Source: Selaginella moellendorffii
Lineage: Eukaryota > Streptophyta > Lycopodiopsida > Selaginellales > Selaginellaceae
DNA length: 64,000 bases
NCBI RefSeq assembly: GCF_000143415.4
Contig: NW_003314324.1
Location: 504,289 to 568,288 of the forward strand
Direction of reading: 5' to 3'
Shown: piece after piece, positions 10,026 to 19,706 of the stretch
Numbering within the stretch: the stretch's first letter is position 1
Layout: the number at the start of each line of letters is the position of its first letter
Translations under genes and position numbers: made by a program
Notes under the pieces: generated by a model
Seen by the model: only the letters and a program-made list of their open reading frames with translations
The model's database searches: none
What the model was told of the DNA's origin: nothing

Positions 10026-11939
10026 TTACGATTCGCGTCGGGTTCTCCTTTGGCGGGCGCCCTCGCCTTCCTTCTCAATCTCGTTGCCTGTCGCGTCGTC
10101 CTCCGCCTTGTCCTTGGAATCGTCCGGGCTGGAGATGTCTTCCTTCTTGGACTTCTCTACGGTCACCTGCGCAAGACAAACAACCGTGACAATCCAAAAC
10201 TCGCGCAACGCTATTGATAATTGTACCTTCGTCTTCTTTGGGGGCGATTTCTTGCCACCAAATAGAATCTTAAACAGCGTGACCACCACGACGAGCGGGA
10301 TCAAAGCTATGGCGCTCAAAGAAATGGTTGGGAACTTCTCGGCCTTCTCCAGAAGATCCTGTGTGTCACAAACGAAAAGAAAGTTAGAACACGAGACAAA
10401 GCCCATGCTCGCGTGTTTTACTTACAAGAATCTTTTCCTTCTGTGACGCCAAAGCCGGGATGTCGGCAACCTTGCGCAGGTACTCAAACATCTTTGCCTG
10501 AAAAGATTCAAGGTCGTCACACACAAAGAAAAAAAAACGACAAAAGACAGACAAAGGAAAAGTACCTGGATGCCGTCAGGACTCGGAGTCGCTTCTTCAA
10601 TCTTTTGCTTCTCCTTCTCAGCCTCGTACTTGGGCTTCCATTTCGTCTCCCTGTACTCTGCTGCCACAGCCTCGTCGGTCGCCACCAGGATGTTGTCAAA
10701 AAGAATGCCGTCCTGCATCGTCCAGATCTCGATCCCTATCGCCGAGATCGGCTCTAGATCCGGCCTGTCCAACTCGAAGTACTCCGGGTTCGGTATTTGC
10801 TTCGGAGCCCAGATCCCCTTGTAAGCCGGGTTGTCGATCATCGGAGGATACCACTTCCCCTTGTAGTCCGGGTTCCTCTTCATGGGCCTCTTCCATTCTC
10901 CACACCCAGACGCTTCCTCACACTTTGGGTTGCTGATCTTCGGGGGCTCCCACTCGCCATCCTCCTCGTCGTCCCAGTCCGCGGGCTTGCTAGCTTCCGG
11001 ATCGTCAACCTCGTCCGGCTCGTTGTCCAGCCAGTCATCGGGCTTGACCGCCTCCACGTCCTCGATCTCCAGTGGAGCGTCCTCGTCCCAATCCTCGGGC
11101 TTGGTCGCTTCCGGATCGGGGATCTTCGCCCGCTCGTCCCAGTCCTCGGGCTTCTTGTCGTCGGGATCGGGGATGGTCTTGGGCGGGATCACGGCCGGCT
11201 CGAAGTCGCTCGAGAGGAGGTCGACGCTCTTCTCCTCCTTGCCGTCGACGAGGATCTTGAGCGTGTTGTTCGGGTAGATCACTGCCGTGTAGACGTGAGA
11301 GAGCTTGTCAGCCACTGGCGATGGCGGGTACTTGAGGTGATGCTCGATGTGCTTGTCGGATTTGGGGCCCTTGTGCTTGTAGATGAAGTGGACCTTGTTG
11401 GTGGCGCCGCATTTGTCCGGCCCAAACATGATCGAGTAGGGCGACTCGTTGCTGAAATCGCCGGGCGTCCATCCAGCCTCTTGCGGGAGGAGGAACTTGA
11501 GATAGGCGCCGCCACACTCCAACCCCTTCTGGAGCCGGACATCGTACTGGAGAACCACGACGTCGTCCTTGAGATCTACCGATTTGGGCAGAGTAGCCGC
11601 GATTCCGTGCTTCTTGGCCGGCTCGCTCACAAGAAGGCCGTAATCCTCGTGACCCTCGCTCTTCTCGTGCTTCCAGTGGCCTGCCAAGAAAATCGGCGCC
11701 GATGAGAATTTCTAGCCACGGAATTTCGCGATCAAGAACAGACCTTGATAATCGCTGTGGCCAGAAACGGTCCATCGACTCTCCCAAGAACCATCGAAAG
11801 GCTCGTAGAACACCTACATTCGATCGATCGATCCAATCCAGACCTAGAAAGAAAAAGAATCAAGCGCGCTTACCACATCGGCAGCTACCGCGGCGGCCCC
11901 AATCGCCAGCAATCCGAGGAACAGCAGCGCCTTGGCCAT
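10026..11939 (-). CDS. CNX1: Calnexin, ER lectin chaperone
   Basis: Exons 5'-3': 11939-11874, 11813-11744, 11680-10566, 10497-10426, 10358-10227, 10166-10026; all junctions GT-AG and in phase, about 530 residues. Exon 1 encodes a signal peptide (MAKALLFLGLLAIGAAAVAA). Next comes the lectin domain, then the P-domain with repeats of IPDP..KPEDWDE type followed by GEWKRPMKRNP and GKWYPPMIDNP type. Exon 5 encodes one membrane span (ISLSAIALIPLVVVVTLF), followed by an acidic then Arg-rich cytosolic tail (RQRRTRRES). Family knowledge: calnexin binds monoglucosylated N-glycans in the ER and holds glycoproteins for folding. The promoter has UPR-type sites at 12073-12095. Confidence 0.97.
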
Positions 11940-12072
11940 GACCGCGCCGGGACTAGAAACCCTAAACACTCCTCCAAAGAATGCGCTATAAAGAGTGACT
12001 GGGTTTTAGTTTAGGCAGCCAATGGGAGCGCTCCGATTTCCTTTGGCGCGTGTAGCAGCGAATGGCACGGCG

Positions 12073-12095
12073 CCACGTCGGACGCCTTGACGTGG
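12073..12095. promoter_or_regulatory. Paired UPR-type element upstream of calnexin
   Basis: Inverted arms CCACGTC (12073-12079) and GACGTGG (12089-12095) are separated by 9 bp. The right arm forms a full TGACGTGG at 12088-12095. It lies about 135-155 bp before the calnexin ATG. TGACGTGG (read CCACGTCA on the other strand) is the core of unfolded-protein-response elements bound by ER-stress bZIP factors. Regulation of calnexin through it is inference. Confidence 0.5.
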
Positions 12096-12247
12096 CTTTC
12101 TCCGGGAGGAAGGCATATTCGCGGAACAACTCCAAAATGCGATGAAAATATATTTGTGAGTTGGCAGGACGTTCTAGAATTGATGTTTGTGGACCAATTA
12201 CAAATACAAGCTTTAGAAATACAGACTATGATCTCTCCAGATAGAAA

Positions 12248-15016
12248 CTATAGGGACATGATCTCCAGAGCGTCCCTTGTTCTTCCCATAATGTCTAGAG
12301 CGGTCGCAGCAATGTGAGCTGCTGTTAATCCAGCCTCGGTCATTTGATCGTTTGGAGAACCATGGTCGATGTATCGATCGGGAAGAACCAATGGTCGCCA
12401 CTGCAATCGATCGAAAGAGAGAGTGATATGAGCACAAACTTTACGTCCAAAAGAAAGAACTTGAAAAATTTGCCTTCAAAGTTCCGTCGAGAAGTCCATC
12501 CAGAGCCATGAACTGTGCTACGTGAGAGCCAAATCCTCCGATTGATCCTTCCTCCACCGTGATAAGTACCTCGTGTTCTCTCGCAAGCTGCCGGATCAAG
12601 TCGCGGTCCAGTGGCTTGCAAAACCTCGCGTCTGCGACCGTGGCCGGGAGTCCACAGCTCGCTAGAAGAGCTTGAGCGGCGAGACACGACTGTACCATCG
12701 TTCCATAGCCCAGCAGCGCGACTTTAGATCCTTCGACTAGAATCCTCCCCTTGCCAACCTGTGTGAGGAGTATAGCTTTGAAAATGGAAAACAAAAAACT
12801 CGACAGGTTTCTTACCTCGAGAGGTATGCCTTTGTTTCCTGGTGGAAGCACCACCCCGATACCATTTCCTCTGGGATAACGAAAGCAGCTTGGACGATCA
12901 TCAATAGCAGCGGCGGTGGCGACCATATGGAAAAGTTCGGCTTCGTCCGACGGCGCCATGACCACCATGTTTGGCAGGCAAGCCATGTAAGTTACGTCAA
13001 ATGCTCCACAATGTGTCGGACCGTCGGCTCCAACTAGACCCGCTCTGTCCATGGCAAATCTCACGGGTAGCTTTTGGAGATCAACGTCGTGAACAACCTG
13101 AGACAAAGCCGCATCATAAACAAGAAAACATCTGTGGCAAGAAAGAGCTCCTACCTGGTCGTAAGCTCGCTGGAGAAAGGATGAATAGATAGCACAGAAT
13201 GGCTTTAGGCCTTCGCAGGCAAGCCCCGCAGCGAAAGTCACGGCATGCTGCTCGGCAATACCGACGTCGAAACATCTATCTGGGAAACGTTTCTGGAACA
13301 TATTGAGGCCCGTTCCTCCACCCATAGCCGCGTGTATGGCAATGATCCCATTGTCGACTTCAGCTTCGGCAATCAGGGCCTCTGCAAAGTACGTGGTATA
13401 AGCTTGCGTTGCAGTCTTTCCTTTGAATTGCTTCCCAGTTGCCGGATCGAATTTAACAACACCTGATCAGAAACAAGGAGAGTGTCAAACTCAAGTATTT
13501 TGGAGGAGATTCACTTTCCATGGTACTTGTCTGATGCACGCTCGGCATATGGATAGCCACGACCCTTCTCCGTGACAATGTGAATCAATACCGGACCCGT
13601 CGTTCGCGTGTTTTTCACCTCCTTGAGAATTGTAACAAGGTCTTCGATGCTGTGGCCATCTACAGGTCCAATGTAGTAAAGTCCCAGCTCCTCGAAAAGA
13701 GTAGACCCCGATCCACTTATCATTCCACGCGCATACTCGTCGACCTTTGCTGCGAGTTCATGCATTGGTCCTCCAAGTTGTTTAGTCACTCCCTGTAATA
13801 TATATACGAACGTTACTTGTGTATGCATTACTAGACGTTAGTACCTTAGCAACTTCACGAAGTTCACGAAGAGGTCTGCTTGACTGTAATTTGCTGAGAG
13901 CGCTGCTCAAAGCTCCCACCGGTGGGGCTGGACCGTCCAAAGTCGCCGTTGGCAGAGAAACTTGCTTGTTATCATTTAGAATAACGATCATATTCGAGTC
14001 CAAGTAACCAGCGTTGTTCATGGCCTCGTAAGCTTGACCCGCCGTCATTGCCCCGTCACCGATCACGGATATCACATGATTCTTGTTTCCCATCAAATCT
14101 CGGGCCACAGCCATGCCTGTGACATCAAAGTTTTGTCAATCGATCAATATCGAACTACGTGATTGAAGAGAGGTTGCCTACCTAAGCCAGCGGATATACT
14201 GGTGGAGCTGTGCCCGGCACCAAAGGAGTCATACTCGCTCTCTGATCGTTTTGTAAATCCAGAAAGTCCATTAGTCTGCCGCAGGGTGTGCATTCTCGAT
14301 CTTCTTCCTGTAAGAATTTTGTGAGGATAGGCCTACGACCAACACAGGATTAGCGTGACTTTTTTTTCACAGTGAAGCTTGCGGGAGTCGAACTACCTGA
14401 TGGCCGACGTCCCAAAGAATCTTATCTTCTGGCATGTTGAAAACATGGTGAAGAGCAACAGTGAGCTCAATCACTCCAAGACTCGCTCCAAGATGCCCGC
14501 CGGTCTTCGAAACAGTGAAGATGATGTCCGATCGAAGCTCATCTGCCAATTGTCGCAAATCCTGCAAACAAGAGGAATATTGTTTTGTAGTTTTCTAGCA
14601 TTTGTCATCTCCATACCTTGGTGCTAAGATTTTTCATATGCAAAGGGTAGTTGACAGTGTCGAGCAAAGGCGTGGGAGGCTTCTCCGCGAAATACTCTCC
14701 TCCGGGCCCCGTCGACGCTGCTGCTGATGCTGCCACAGCCAAAAACCTCCGAGCCTACACATCCATCACAAGTAAGAGTTGACCTTGGAGCCGGCCAGAA
14801 TTTGGCCTGCATTGCTCGCGGCGAGGAGATCCTGTCGAAATTTCGATCACGTACCTTGACAGAAGCGGGCTTGACGCCCCTGCGCTGGAGATTTGTGTGA
14901 GCTTGAGGCAGTAGGTATCCGGATTCCGTCGGCCGGGCCACAAGGCGGCTGCTGTTGGCGCTGCTCGTGCTACATTCCGCTCCTCCTAGCGCCATAGCTG
15001 CTGCTGAGGGTGCCAT
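12248..15016 (-). CDS. DXS: 1-deoxy-D-xylulose-5-phosphate synthase, plastidial
   Basis: Exons 5'-3': 15016-14855, 14754-14617, 14561-14397, 14332-14182, 14116-13845, 13792-13519, 13462-13155, 13097-12816, 12758-12474, 12400-12248; 729 residues. A Ser/Ala/Arg-rich transit peptide precedes the thiamine-diphosphate enzyme: [18 protein letters not shown], then [20 protein letters not shown] with the ThDP/Mg motif GDG..N, and the transketolase part [15 protein letters not shown]. It condenses pyruvate and glyceraldehyde-3-phosphate, the entry step of the plastid MEP pathway. Two introns are non-canonical: intron 9 starts GC (after TTGAAG) and intron 6 appears to start GA (after CATG) where GT is expected. 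The in-frame ATG at 14995 is an alternative start. Confidence 0.95.
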
Positions 15017-15241
15017 AGCCGCGCGCGCGATGCGCCAAAACCCTCGCCTTCACGGATGCGCCAAAACCCTAGTTGGATTGCATGGAGATCCCGGAAAGAG
15101 TCAGTGGAACACCATGCTCTCAGCCACTCACTTTTAAGCACATTCTTATTTGCCAATTGAAAAGACAAAGATATGGTTGGACACTTGGCAAATTCTGAAG
15201 AATCCTATGTATTCATTGTATATATCAAAGATTTTAACAAT

Positions 15242-15315
15242 GCTGGAGTAGCTCAGTTGGTCAGAGCGTGTGGCTGTTAACCACAAGGTCGGAGGTTCGA
15301 GCCCTCCTTCTAGCG
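15242..15315 (+). tRNA. tRNA-Asn (GTT)
   Basis: A 74-nt cloverleaf: acceptor GCTGGAG pairs with TTCTAGC (two G-T pairs), D-arm GCTCAGTTGGTCAGAGC, anticodon stem-loop GTGGC-TGTTAAC-CAC with anticodon GTT, and T-arm GGAGGTTCGAGCCCTCC. A T-rich tract about 30 bp downstream can end Pol III transcription. It lies in the divergent gap between DXS and the PPR gene at 15402. Confidence 0.95.
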
Positions 15316-15401
15316 AGAATATACATTTTGGTATTTGAATTTTTTATTTTCTTTTTGCGCGCCAATGATTTAAATGTTTGAATTCAAACCGATAAACCCT
15401 A

Positions 15402-17462
15402 ATGCTTTGCAATGCTCGTTTCCTCGTGGTGCGCCCACCTCCGGCCTGCGGGGAGCGCCATCAGTTCCAGGAGTGGGACGATGAGCTCGATCCATCGGTC
15501 TACGCACAGCTCGTCAAAGCTTGCGGCAATGCCAGGGATCTCCAAGGCGGAAGGCGCATTCACGAAGAGATTCTCCACAATGGCCGCTGCTCCACCGATC
15601 GCTACCTCGCCAATCTGCTCGTGGAGATGTATGGAAAGTGTGGCAGCGGCGAGAACGCTCGCAGGGTTTTCGAGAGCATTCGCCAGCCCAACCAGTTCTC
15701 GTGGAATCTGATAGTGGCGGCCCTGGCCAGGAGCGGGAATGTGAGAGACGCGAGGGCCATGTTTGATCGGATGCCCGTCCGCGATGCTGTTTCGTGGGGG
15801 ACAATGATCACTGCCTACGCCGACAGTGGCGACGTCTTGGAAGCTAGAAATCTCTTCGCCAAGATGCCGGATCCAAATGCCTGGGCTTGGTCCGCAATGA
15901 TCTCAGCATATGCCCAAAACGGGCATCTGGTTGAAGCAAGAAAGTGTTTCGATTCTATGCCCGAGCCAGAAGCTGTATCGTGGAACACAATGATCCATGC
16001 CTACAATCAGCACGGGGAATTCAATCAGGCTAGAAAGTTGTTTGAGAGAATGGAAATCAAGAACTCGGTTTCGTGGAACACGATGATCACTGCTTACGCC
16101 CAGAATGGGTATATCTACGACGCGAGGATCTTGTTTGAGAGGATGCCTGGGAAGGAGGTCTCGTCCTGGAACGCGATGCTTGCAGCGTACGCGCAGATCT
16201 TTTACACGAACGAAGTGAAGGATTTGTTCGATCGAATGCCGCACAGAAATTTGATCTCGTGGAACACTCTGATCGGAGCGTATGCTGATAGAGGTGACTT
16301 TGAGGCTGCAAAGGTGGTGTTTGAAAGCGCGGCTGTGAGGGACGTTGTCTCGTGGACCGCGATCCTCAAAGCTTTTGTTCACACGAGAGAGGTTGAGCAA
16401 GCAAAAGAGCTCTTTGATCGAATGCCCGAGAAGAACCTCGTTTCCTACACGACCATGCTTGTGATCTTTGCGAAGAATAGCTGCCTGGATCGAGCAAAGG
16501 GGCTGTTTGATCGAATGCCGCAGTACGATTCTATCTCCTGGGGGGCGATGATCGAGGCGTACTCTGAGAATGGATTTGTGGCAGTCGCGAGAGAGATGCT
16601 CGATCGAATGCCTCACCAGGACGTTCTAGCTGTCAACATCGTGATTGCGGCTTATGTGCACGCTGGGCATATGGAGGAGGCCAAGAGCTTATTCGACCTT
16701 ATGAAAGAACGAGACTCTACCACTTTAAACGCTATGGTTTATGGATATGCCCAGCTCGGGCATATAGATCTTTCACGGCATCTTTTTGATTCTCACCCGG
16801 ACAAAGACACCACCTCCTGGAACACGATGCTGGCGGCTTGCTGTAGGTGCTGGCTTTTCGAGGAGATGGTGGAGACCTTCTGGAGGATTCCGGAAAGGAA
16901 TGTGGTGTCGTGGACGGTGGCGATACAGTCCCACGTCTTGAGAAACCAGCTGAGGCTTGCAAAGGCGGTTTTTGAGAGGATGCCCGAGCAGGACGTAGTG
17001 TCGTGGAATGCTTTGCTCCATGCTTTTGCTCGAGAAGAAAACGGGAACTTCTCCATGAATCTCTTTCGGGAGATGGTCGTGGAGGGATTCAAGCCGGACG
17101 AGACGACGCTGCTGGGAGTTTTGGTGTCGTGCAACCACGATGGCCTCCTCGAGAGAACCAAGTCGAGCTTCTCGAGCTTTAGATCCGACTTTGGCCTCGA
17201 CTGCCCCAGGCAAGAGCTCTTCGACTGTCTGCTCGACAACTTTGGACGATCCGGACAGCTCCGAGAGGCCGAGGATCTCCTCCGGTGGATGCCGTTCTCT
17301 CCCAGCGTCGCGTCCAGCACCTCGTTCCTGCGCGCATGCAAAGTTCACGGAGATCCAGAGCGAGCAGCCAGATTCTCGCAGCACTTGAGCGACTTGAAAG
17401 GAGGACAAGCTCACGGTTCTTACGTCCTTCTCTCGGACAGCTTGAAAACCATGACGACGTAG
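15402..17462 (+). CDS. PPR protein, S-type repeats, no DYW domain
   Basis: One intronless frame of 686 residues. The N-terminal part has the usual lead-in (LVKACGNARDLQGGRRIH, then LLVEMYGKCG), followed by about fifteen 31-residue S-type repeats of SWNTMITAYAQNGHL..AR.LF..MP form. It ends with an E-like region (LLRWMPFSPSVASSTSFLRACKVHGD) but no DYW deaminase. By the PPR code (residue 5 and last residue) the repeats read roughly U-?-?-C-?-C-U-A-G-?-U-U-C-G. Proteins of this class bind single-stranded organellar RNA, often next to edited sites. Lacking DYW, it would need a partner deaminase if it edits (inference). The organelle is uncertain because the start is short. Confidence 0.93.
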   Translation: MLCNARFLVVRPPPACGERHQFQEWDDELDPSVYAQLVKACGNARDLQGGRRIHEEILHNGRCSTDRYLANLLVEMYGKCGSGENARRVFESIRQPNQFSWNLIVAALARSGNVRDARAMFDRMPVRDAVSWGTMITAYADSGDVLEARNLFAKMPDPNAWAWSAMISAYAQNGHLVEARKCFDSMPEPEAVSWNTMIHAYNQHGEFNQARKLFERMEIKNSVSWNTMITAYAQNGYIYDARILFERMPGKEVSSWNAMLAAYAQIFYTNEVKDLFDRMPHRNLISWNTLIGAYADRGDFEAAKVVFESAAVRDVVSWTAILKAFVHTREVEQAKELFDRMPEKNLVSYTTMLVIFAKNSCLDRAKGLFDRMPQYDSISWGAMIEAYSENGFVAVAREMLDRMPHQDVLAVNIVIAAYVHAGHMEEAKSLFDLMKERDSTTLNAMVYGYAQLGHIDLSRHLFDSHPDKDTTSWNTMLAACCRCWLFEEMVETFWRIPERNVVSWTVAIQSHVLRNQLRLAKAVFERMPEQDVVSWNALLHAFAREENGNFSMNLFREMVVEGFKPDETTLLGVLVSCNHDGLLERTKSSFSSFRSDFGLDCPRQELFDCLLDNFGRSGQLREAEDLLRWMPFSPSVASSTSFLRACKVHGDPERAARFSQHLSDLKGGQAHGSYVLLSDSLKTMTT

Positions 17463-18161
17463 AGTAGATCTTCGTCTCGGGAAGTTATACGTCACTAGTG
17501 AAGGACCCCTTCCGATGGAGCTATATAACTCTTTCGTTCGATCGAAGGGTGATGTCAGCTAGAACAGGAAGGAAAGGAACAGGGGAGCTGTGACGCAAAA
17601 CTCCACTAGGCTGCTCCACTTTTCTTGCGGCTAAAGGGAATCAATCATCGCCATTTCTACACACAGCGAGGGGGGAATATCTCCAGAGGCCACTTAGAAC
17701 TGTATCTGCTTGGAGGCTACCCTTGTGCTGTCTGACACCAAAGGGCTCATGCACACTTGATGATCCCTGGCTACCTTTGCCAGGACGGGGGTGCTAGGCA
17801 GCGGGGAAAGAGAAAAAAGAAAAGATCACGCACGTGAAGAAGATATGGTCATCGAGTCCTGGGACGAATTCGCGAGCTAAGGTGCAAGGAAAAATCGCCC
17901 TTTTGCTGCTCCGAGCTGCTGGGTCGAAGAATTTAAGGGCCTCGAGATTTTGAAGCTGGAACTTGCTGCTTGGAAGAGTTCATCGACTTAAGCTTGGAGA
18001 AACTGGAAGGAGCCATCACTCATCGACTGGAAAGCTGTGAGAAGATCATATCACTCATTGGTTGGAATCTGAGAAGATCATATCACTCATCGGTTGGAAA
18101 TCTGTGAGAAGATCATATCCGAAGATCACTGCTGCTGCCGCTGAGATCCCTGGCTGGTGCC
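17463..18161. other. Spacer and likely 5' leader of the RING-H2 gene
   Basis: No reading frame supported. It contains three tandem copies of a 32-35 bp unit at 18014-18118. Confidence 0.5.
18014..18118 (+). repeat. Tandem repeat, about 34 bp x 3
   Basis: Unit ATCACTCATCGGTTGGAAAT followed by CTGTGAGAAGATCAT, repeated at 18014, 18049 and 18082 with few changes. It lies just before the RING-H2 reading frame, probably in its leader. Confidence 0.8.
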
Positions 18162-18827
18162 GTGAATGCTGGTTATAGCAGAGATTTCTTGCTAGGATAT
18201 ATGGCAAGGCTGATGAAGCTCGTACCGGGGGAGGCGTCGCTGTATGCTTCTATCACACACACGCAAGCCGAGTCTCCAGCCGTGACTCTCACTTACGGTG
18301 GCTACATGCCTCTAACTCGAGCTACGAGCACTGGAGCCGTGAGTAGCAGTGAAAGTAATGGACTTAACATCGTCGCGGCGATTTTGGTGACCGCCTCCTC
18401 GATGATGATCCTGCTGGCTCTACGTCTCTGGCTTTGCAAGTGCTCTCCTTCGCGGAGCTCTAGCCCCAATTCCTCGTCCTCAACGAGCAGCGATGGCTCC
18501 AAGAAGAAGGCCGGGGATGGATTGGACAAGGAGGATATCAACAAGTTTGCACTCGTGGATTTCCAGGCGCTGGCGAGCAGCAAGTACGAGAAGACGTGCA
18601 CGGTTTGCTTGTGCGAGTTCACCTCCAAGGACGTCGCGATTCGACTCCTGCCGGGTTGCAATCACTCGTTTCATCCGGCTTGCATCGAAATGTGGCTCTT
18701 CTCTCACACTTCGTGCCCGATTTGCCGCAAGAGTTTGCTACCCCTGGCTATGGTGGCCAAGAGCTCGAGTTCTTCCATACAAGATCATGCGCAAGAAGAG
18801 CACCATCGAGGAGAGGAAGTTGTTTAA
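18162..18827 (+). CDS. ATL-type RING-H2 E3 ubiquitin ligase
   Basis: Intronless, 221 residues. A membrane span lies at about residues 68-90 (NIVAAILVTASSMMILLALRLWL), followed by a Ser-rich linker and the GLD-like segment GLDKEDINKFALVDF. The RING-H2 finger is complete: CTVCLCEF, CNHSFHPACI, WLFSHTSCPICR (Cys3-His2-Cys3 with the ATL Trp). This order (membrane span, GLD, RING-H2) defines plant ATL ubiquitin ligases, which act at endomembranes or the plasma membrane. An N-terminal extension of about 60 residues before the membrane span makes the first Met uncertain; Met15 is an alternative. The substrate is unknown. Confidence 0.9.
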   Translation: MNAGYSRDFLLGYMARLMKLVPGEASLYASITHTQAESPAVTLTYGGYMPLTRATSTGAVSSSESNGLNIVAAILVTASSMMILLALRLWLCKCSPSRSSSPNSSSSTSSDGSKKKAGDGLDKEDINKFALVDFQALASSKYEKTCTVCLCEFTSKDVAIRLLPGCNHSFHPACIEMWLFSHTSCPICRKSLLPLAMVAKSSSSSIQDHAQEEHHRGEEVV

Positions 18828-19706
18828 AATGCAAGAGAAGAGCTTGCTTGGTCTCGCGGCTTTGTATTACTAGCGTTTCCTTCGATGGTGCTTGAGGAAG
18901 TGTGTGTGTGTGTGTATTTTTTTTTCCAAGACGACCAAAGTTGACGGATCACATACGTATCAAATCTCAAAAAGAAATCTCGTTTTGACTAAGTTCTTGG
19001 GTATACTTTGCGTGATGGAGGAACAATTGGTTATAGAAAACAAACTTGAGTGCGTGCCACGCGAATCTCTCCACGTACCAAATGATGCAATCCAAAGTTT
19101 TGTTTTTCTTTTCTTTCCCAGATATACACGCCTTTCTTTTTCTCTCGCTCCCACCGGATCAAAGATCACGCCACAGTTGTGAATCACAATAGGCGCAAAC
19201 CTACAAATCTCTCGTCAGAAACGCTGAAGAGATAATAGAGAGAACAATCTAGCTTGTGATCACGCGTGGGTGGCAAATTATTCCATTAGTTATTGGCGTG
19301 CAAGTGGCACGACAAGTGTTGTACTTTATGATTCCCGCTTGCTTTTCCAACCCAACCAAACACACACTCACAATTTTTACAGTGATTTTCCAATCGATTT
19401 GCTGTTTGCTAGGTAGGAGTTCTCGATATCAACATTCTTTCGAACACCGTTGCTGGGCTGAAGGGGCCCAGACTTTTCCACACAGAGGACGAATCAAAAC
19501 GTCGTTGGCTGTACCGCAAAGCTGTGGTCTCGTCCGTTTATCATTCATATCAGGGACTCCTCCTATCATTTTGCCACCCTCCCAGACAAATGCTGCTGCT
19601 AGATCATGAAAGTAATCGCGAATGGTCAAAAAAAACCCGTGATGGTGTCGTAATGTATAAAGCTTGCCAGAAGGAGAACCACAGTAAAAGTATTTGATGC
19701 TAGCGA
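18828..19706. other. Intergenic, convergent 3' ends
   Basis: Short GT and poly-T tracts near 18902-18925. No gene recognised between the RING-H2 gene and the minus-strand PPR gene. Confidence 0.5.

Noticed and set aside
10797-11705. 302-codon plus-strand open frame opposite calnexin
   Set aside because: Antisense shadow of the GC-rich calnexin exon 3; composition mirrors the sense codons.
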